DNA of 64,000 nucleotides from Maricaulis sp. (lineage in GTDB: Bacteria > Pseudomonadota > Alphaproteobacteria > Caulobacterales > Maricaulaceae). The notes beneath the pieces were generated by a model. The model worked only from the letters and a program-made list of their open reading frames with translations. It searched no databases and had not been told where the DNA came from. Position 1 is the stretch's first letter, and each line of letters opens with the position of its first letter. This document shows, in pieces, positions 60,554-64,000 of the stretch. The position numbers and the translations under genes are program-made. The DNA is taken from assembly GCF_017642925.1 (NCBI RefSeq), contig NZ_JAEPOL010000011.1:1-64000 (forward strand). The letters are read 5' to 3'.

Positions 60554-60639
60554 CCTGCGTCCCCGTGCCCGACAGCGGTCTGTCCTTTATGACAACTTTT
60601 CGAGTATCGGTGCTGGGCGCTCAAAATCAAGGTCGCGCG

Positions 60640-61029
60640 TTACTCGTCGACGGTTTCGAGCACTTCGTCGAATTCTGCCGCGGGAATAACAGGCCGCGAC
60701 ATGGTGAAACGGCCCGACCATCCGCGTGTGCGCCAGATGCCGGCAACCGTATTGCCATCGGCGCTCAGTTCGCCCGTATAGGCCACGGAATGGATAGCGC
60801 CTCCCGTGCCGTCATACGTCTTGGTAAGCGAGACGATGCCGTCCCTGCAGGCGCCCTGGACATGGGCAAACAGACGCGCTGCGCCGGGCATTGCGAACGT
60901 GTTGGGCTCGTCGGTCCGGCCGGTCAGCAGGCCGCCGCGATCATCGATACTGGCGATGAACGTCACAGGGGCTTCGCCGAGCGGATAGCCGTACTCGCCG
61001 AACCAGACCCCGGTCAGGTCGTTTGTCAT
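60640..61029 (-). CDS. Conserved-looking small beta-rich protein of unknown function
   Basis: A 129-aa protein beginning TNDLTGVWFGEYGYPLGEAP and continuing VTFIASIDDRGGLLTGRTDE, with GELSADGNTVAGIWRTRGWS near the end. The repeated G-x-W and short strands suggest a small lipocalin- or avidin-like barrel. No signal peptide. ATG at 61029 is preferred (CAAGGGACCAGG just upstream) to a start 21 codons earlier. I do not recognise a function. Confidence 0.6.
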   Translation of the reverse strand: MTNDLTGVWFGEYGYPLGEAPVTFIASIDDRGGLLTGRTDEPNTFAMPGAARLFAHVQGACRDGIVSLTKTYDGTGGAIHSVAYTGELSADGNTVAGIWRTRGWSGRFTMSRPVIPAAEFDEVLETVDE

Positions 61030-61090
61030 CCTGGTCCCTTGCACGGCCCAGTGGTGTCGTTTGAGACCGCACCCGTCAAGGGGAGGGCAC

Positions 61091-61121
61091 AAAAAAGGGC
61101 GAAGCCGCCGGCTCCGCCCTT
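61091..61121 (-). terminator. Terminator of icd
   Basis: On the minus strand AAGGGCGGAGC pairs with GCTTCGCCCTT, closed by a GC-rich loop, and is followed by TTTTTT. It lies 25 bases downstream of the icd stop. Confidence 0.88.
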
Positions 61122-61145
61122 CTTGAGGTTCGTCTGATCGAAGGA

Positions 61146-62369
61146 TCAGCCCCAGTTGGCCATGGCCTTCTGGAAGTTCTCGTCGACCTTGTCGAGGAAG
61201 CCCTCGGTCGACAGCCAGCCCTGCTGTTCGCCGACCAGGAGTGCGAGGTCCTTTGTCATGAAGCCGGCCTCGACGGTCTCGATGATCGTGTTCTCGAGCG
61301 TCTTGGCGAATTTCTGCAGGTCTTCATTGCCATCCATGCGGCCGCGATGGGTCAGGCCCTGCGTCCAGGCAAAGATCGAGGCGATGGAGTTGGTCGAGGT
61401 CTGCTCGCCGCGCTGGTGCTGGCGGTAGTGGCGGGTGACGGTGCCGTGTGCGGCTTCCGCTTCCACCGTCTTGCCGTCGGGCGACATGAGGACGGACGTC
61501 ATCAGGCCGAGCGAGCCGAAACCCTGGGCGACGGTGTCGGACTGCACGTCGCCATCATAGTTCTTGCAGGCCCACACAAAGCCGCCGGACCACTTCATCG
61601 CCGCAGCGACCATGTCGTCGATCAGGCGGTGCTCGTAAGAGATGCCCTTGGACTGGAAGGCGTCCTTGAACTCGGCGTCGAAGATTTCCTGGAACAGGTC
61701 CTTGAAGCGGCCGTCATAGGCCTTGAGGATCGTGTTCTTGGTCGACAGGTAGACCGGCCAGCCGCGCTGCAGGCCGTAATTGAACGAGGCACGCGCGAAG
61801 TCGCGGATCGACTCGTCCAGATTGTACATGCCCATCGCGACGCCGGCGCCCGGGAAGTTGAACACCTCGTATTCGACCGGCTCGCCGCCGTCTTCCGGCG
61901 TGAAGGTCATGGTCAGGCGGCCCTTGCCGGGAACCAGGAAGTCGGTCGCCTTGTACTGGTCGCCGAAAGCGTGACGGCCGATGACCATCGGCTGCTGCCA
62001 GCCCGGCACCAGGCGCGGGATGTTGGAAATCACGATCGGCTCGCGGAAGACAACGCCGCCGAGAATGTTGCGGATCGTGCCGTTCGGCGAGCGCCACATC
62101 TTCTTCAGGCCGAATTCCTCGACGCGGGCTTCGTCCGGCGTGATCGTGGCGCATTTCACGCCGACGCCGTATTCCTTGATCGCGTTGGCGGCGTCGATCG
62201 TGATCTGGTCGTCCGTCTCGTCACGCTTGGTGACCGAGAGGTCGTAGTATTTCAGATCAATGTCGAGATAGGGCAGGATCAGCTTGTCCTTGATCATCTG
62301 CCAGATGATGCGGGTCATCTCGTCGCCGTCGAGCTCGACGACCGGGGTATCGACTTTGATCTTCGCCAT
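61146..62369 (-). CDS. icd: NADP-dependent isocitrate dehydrogenase
   Basis: A 407-aa enzyme of the TCA cycle, converting isocitrate to 2-oxoglutarate with NADP. It is the eukaryote-like IDH type common in alphaproteobacteria: [20 protein letters not shown] at the start, [20 protein letters not shown] for substrate binding, [13 protein letters not shown]-type region and [20 protein letters not shown] near the cofactor site. The ATG at 62369 is chosen from homology; the frame is open 65 codons upstream but that part is not IDH-like. Followed by a strong terminator. Confidence 0.97.
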   Translation of the reverse strand: MAKIKVDTPVVELDGDEMTRIIWQMIKDKLILPYLDIDLKYYDLSVTKRDETDDQITIDAANAIKEYGVGVKCATITPDEARVEEFGLKKMWRSPNGTIRNILGGVVFREPIVISNIPRLVPGWQQPMVIGRHAFGDQYKATDFLVPGKGRLTMTFTPEDGGEPVEYEVFNFPGAGVAMGMYNLDESIRDFARASFNYGLQRGWPVYLSTKNTILKAYDGRFKDLFQEIFDAEFKDAFQSKGISYEHRLIDDMVAAAMKWSGGFVWACKNYDGDVQSDTVAQGFGSLGLMTSVLMSPDGKTVEAEAAHGTVTRHYRQHQRGEQTSTNSIASIFAWTQGLTHRGRMDGNEDLQKFAKTLENTIIETVEAGFMTKDLALLVGEQQGWLSTEGFLDKVDENFQKAMANWG

Positions 62370-62575
62370 GGGTGTTCTGCTTTCTTTTCGGACGTACGGG
62401 AGGTGCGCCCGCGAGCGCACGAGAGAATTTGCGCGCTCTCTAGCATCGGTCATTGAGTCAAGGAAGGCCCGGCCTGAAAAAGCGCGCGCCTGTCCGCGGC
62501 CGTAACTTTCGCTCCTGCCACGAACATTGTTAACTGCCATTGGCGCCGGGGGGCGTGTCGGCACGGGGACGTATA

Positions 62576-64000
62576 ATGACAGTCATTCGGATCGGGTTTG
62601 CACTGGCGCTCGCCATGATCGCTTCAGCCTGTGACGGTGCGGGCGGTGCGACGGTGGACAGCGCGGCCCTGATCGAGGGCACGGGTGTGACCGCAACGGT
62701 TTCGGAGCGGGCCGATGGCCGGTTCGACGTCGACTATGTCTTTGCGGCGCCGCAGACCGCCATGATCTTCAGCCGGTCCACGGGCGATTATCGCGTGGGC
62801 GCCTGGGAGGTCGCAGGAGAGGGCGTGCGTCTCGAGCGTCTCAACGGTTTCGACACGCTGGTATTCGATGCGCCCCTATCGCAGGTCTCGCTGGTTGCCG
62901 AGCCGCGCTTCGTCAATCCGGAGGGCGATTACAGCCCCTTCGTCGACTTTTCCGATGGCGGTCTCGCCCTGTTCACCGGCCAGTTCGACCTGATGCCCGT
63001 GGCAGACGCCGGTGCCGCTGCGGCGCTGGACGGCCGTCTCGACCGCTGGCGCGGCGACCAGCCCGTGCTCGGTGTGCGGGTCCGCTCCGGCCGGCGGATG
63101 GTGTTCGAAGGGGCCGTTCGCGAGGGCGCGATCGAAGACGTGTCGCTCGGCGGGGGAAGCTTCGTTTATCTCGGCGATGGCGAGATCGTTGAGGGCCGCA
63201 GCTATATCGGCGTCATCGACCGGGGGCTGCCGGACTGGGTGCTGGCATCCATCGATCGGGACATGGAGGCGATCTTCGCGCTCTATGAAACGCGCTGGCA
63301 GCGTCCGCTCGACGAACGGGCCGTGCTCTATTTCGCCTTTGGCGGCTACGACAATCCGGGTTTTTCCAACAAGGGCGGCGTCTCCGGATCGGTGATCATG
63401 CTGGACACGTCCGGTGAGGCGATGCGAACGGAATCGCCGCGTCTGCGCAATTATCTCAACTGGTTTTTCGCCCACGAGGTGGCACACCAGTTCCAGAATG
63501 CCAGCGGCGCCCGCAATGGCGACACGGCGGACAGCTGGATCCATGAAGGCGGCGCCAACACGATGGCGAATGCGCTGGTTGCGGGCATGACCGACAATCC
63601 GCAGGCCTATCTCGATGCCGCCTATGCCCGGGCCTGGACTGACTGTCTTCCTACGCTGCAGGACGGTCCGCTGCGCGGTGCGGGGGCTCGCGGCTATTTC
63701 GGCGCATATTACGACTGCGGGTCCCTGGTCTCGCTGATCGCCGAGGCCGGTGCACCGAACGGGGACATCTATGCGATATGGCAGGCGATGCAGTCCGCCG
63801 CACTCGACATGGACGAGCCGGTCAGCGCCGATCTTTTCTTCGCGGCCATGTCGGGCCTGGGGGCGGATGCGGATCTCGTCCGGCAATTGCGCCGGATCGT
63901 GATCGAGGGCGTCGTTGATCCGGCCGGCGAGCTGCGGGAGGCGATGGCAATGACGCCTTTGTCTCCTGAGTTTGACGAGGCTGGTCAGCTGACCGGCTTC
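62576..64000 (+). CDS. Lipoprotein zinc metallopeptidase-like protein (partial, cut at window edge)
   Basis: The reading frame is open from the ATG at 62576 to the last base of the window (475 codons, no stop). A lipoprotein signal ends in AMIASAC (Cys at about residue 19). Residues about 20-200 are beta-rich. The zinc motif HEVAH appears at about residues 301-305 in [16 protein letters not shown], and [16 protein letters not shown], some 20 residues later, supplies the likely Glu ligand, the spacing of M1/M61-type gluzincin peptidases. It is divergent from icd across about 205 bases. The C-terminus is not visible. Confidence 0.82.
   Translation, partial: MTVIRIGFALALAMIASACDGAGGATVDSAALIEGTGVTATVSERADGRFDVDYVFAAPQTAMIFSRSTGDYRVGAWEVAGEGVRLERLNGFDTLVFDAPLSQVSLVAEPRFVNPEGDYSPFVDFSDGGLALFTGQFDLMPVADAGAAAALDGRLDRWRGDQPVLGVRVRSGRRMVFEGAVREGAIEDVSLGGGSFVYLGDGEIVEGRSYIGVIDRGLPDWVLASIDRDMEAIFALYETRWQRPLDERAVLYFAFGGYDNPGFSNKGGVSGSVIMLDTSGEAMRTESPRLRNYLNWFFAHEVAHQFQNASGARNGDTADSWIHEGGANTMANALVAGMTDNPQAYLDAAYARAWTDCLPTLQDGPLRGAGARGYFGAYYDCGSLVSLIAEAGAPNGDIYAIWQAMQSAALDMDEPVSADLFFAAMSGLGADADLVRQLRRIVIEGVVDPAGELREAMAMTPLSPEFDEAGQLTGF

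Noticed and set aside
62876-63886. 336-codon minus-strand frame near the right edge
   Set aside because: The plus strand carries a lipoprotein with HEVAH and a downstream Glu; the minus frame has no recognisable motif.

Overview
The window is a high-GC, gene-dense stretch of an alphaproteobacterial chromosome. Its gene content is that of a stalked, Caulobacter-type bacterium, most likely of the Maricaulis/Hyphomonadaceae group; the genus is an inference. The evidence is flbT, flaF, fliX, an flbY-like gene, a flaEY-like gene, short flagellins, cckA, CtrA-type boxes (TTAA-N7-TTAA), sigma-54 (GG-N10-GC) flagellar promoters and an alphaproteobacterial SOS box (GTTC-N7-GTTC) before recA.

Layout. 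1-444: a tandemly duplicated dispersed repeat. 445-753: a GIY-YIG nuclease-like gene. 776-7271 (minus strand): one tightly overlapping flagellin-glycosylation operon, flmG, pseG, sulfotransferase, ATP-grasp protein, pseF-like cytidylyltransferase and neuB/pseI. 7444-14436: flbT and flaF, three flagellins with flaG, then pseC and pseB converging on a 60-bp tandem repeat. 14665-17421: a large flaEY-like gene. 17438-34276: flagellar basal body and motor genes (flbY, rod-binding protein, flgI, fliX, dksA, flgHAGF, fliL, fliM, motE, a 1142-aa AMIN/TPR-like exported protein, fliOP, flgBC and fliE). 34342-42255: four tandem DUF885 peptidase-like paralogs wedged into the flagellar cluster. 42368-47068: fliQ, fliR, flhB and cckA. 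47090-48800: a visibly AT-richer accessory stretch with a frameshifted gene. 48918-52424: an orphan parD with a parE remnant, FMN reductase, a Rho_N-like protein, a DUF5694 protein and mltF. 52586-64000: recA, a heptamer repeat array, alaS, a SnoaL-like protein, a glycerophosphodiesterase, an ECF41 sigma factor with its AhpD-like partner and a matching promoter, two small unknown genes, icd, and a lipoprotein metallopeptidase cut by the window edge.

How the genes work together. The window holds most of the Caulobacter-style flagellar programme. CckA heads the phosphorelay to CtrA, and CtrA-type boxes sit before fliX, flgB and flaEY. The flagellins, flgI and flgFGAH have sigma-54 promoters, each with TTGCCG/CGGCAA palindromes upstream that resemble FlbD (ftr) sites. 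FlbT and FlaF would control flagellin translation and secretion, and two flagellin leaders carry small hairpins with the same AAAAC loop. PseB, PseC, PseG, NeuB and the cytidylyltransferase would make a CMP-pseudaminic-type sugar that FlmG attaches to flagellin; no PseH acetyltransferase is visible here. The sulfotransferase and ATP-grasp genes inside this operon suggest further decoration. The least explained elements are the DUF885 array, the AMIN/TPR protein overlapping motE, the flaEY-like beta-propeller protein and the frameshifted island gene.
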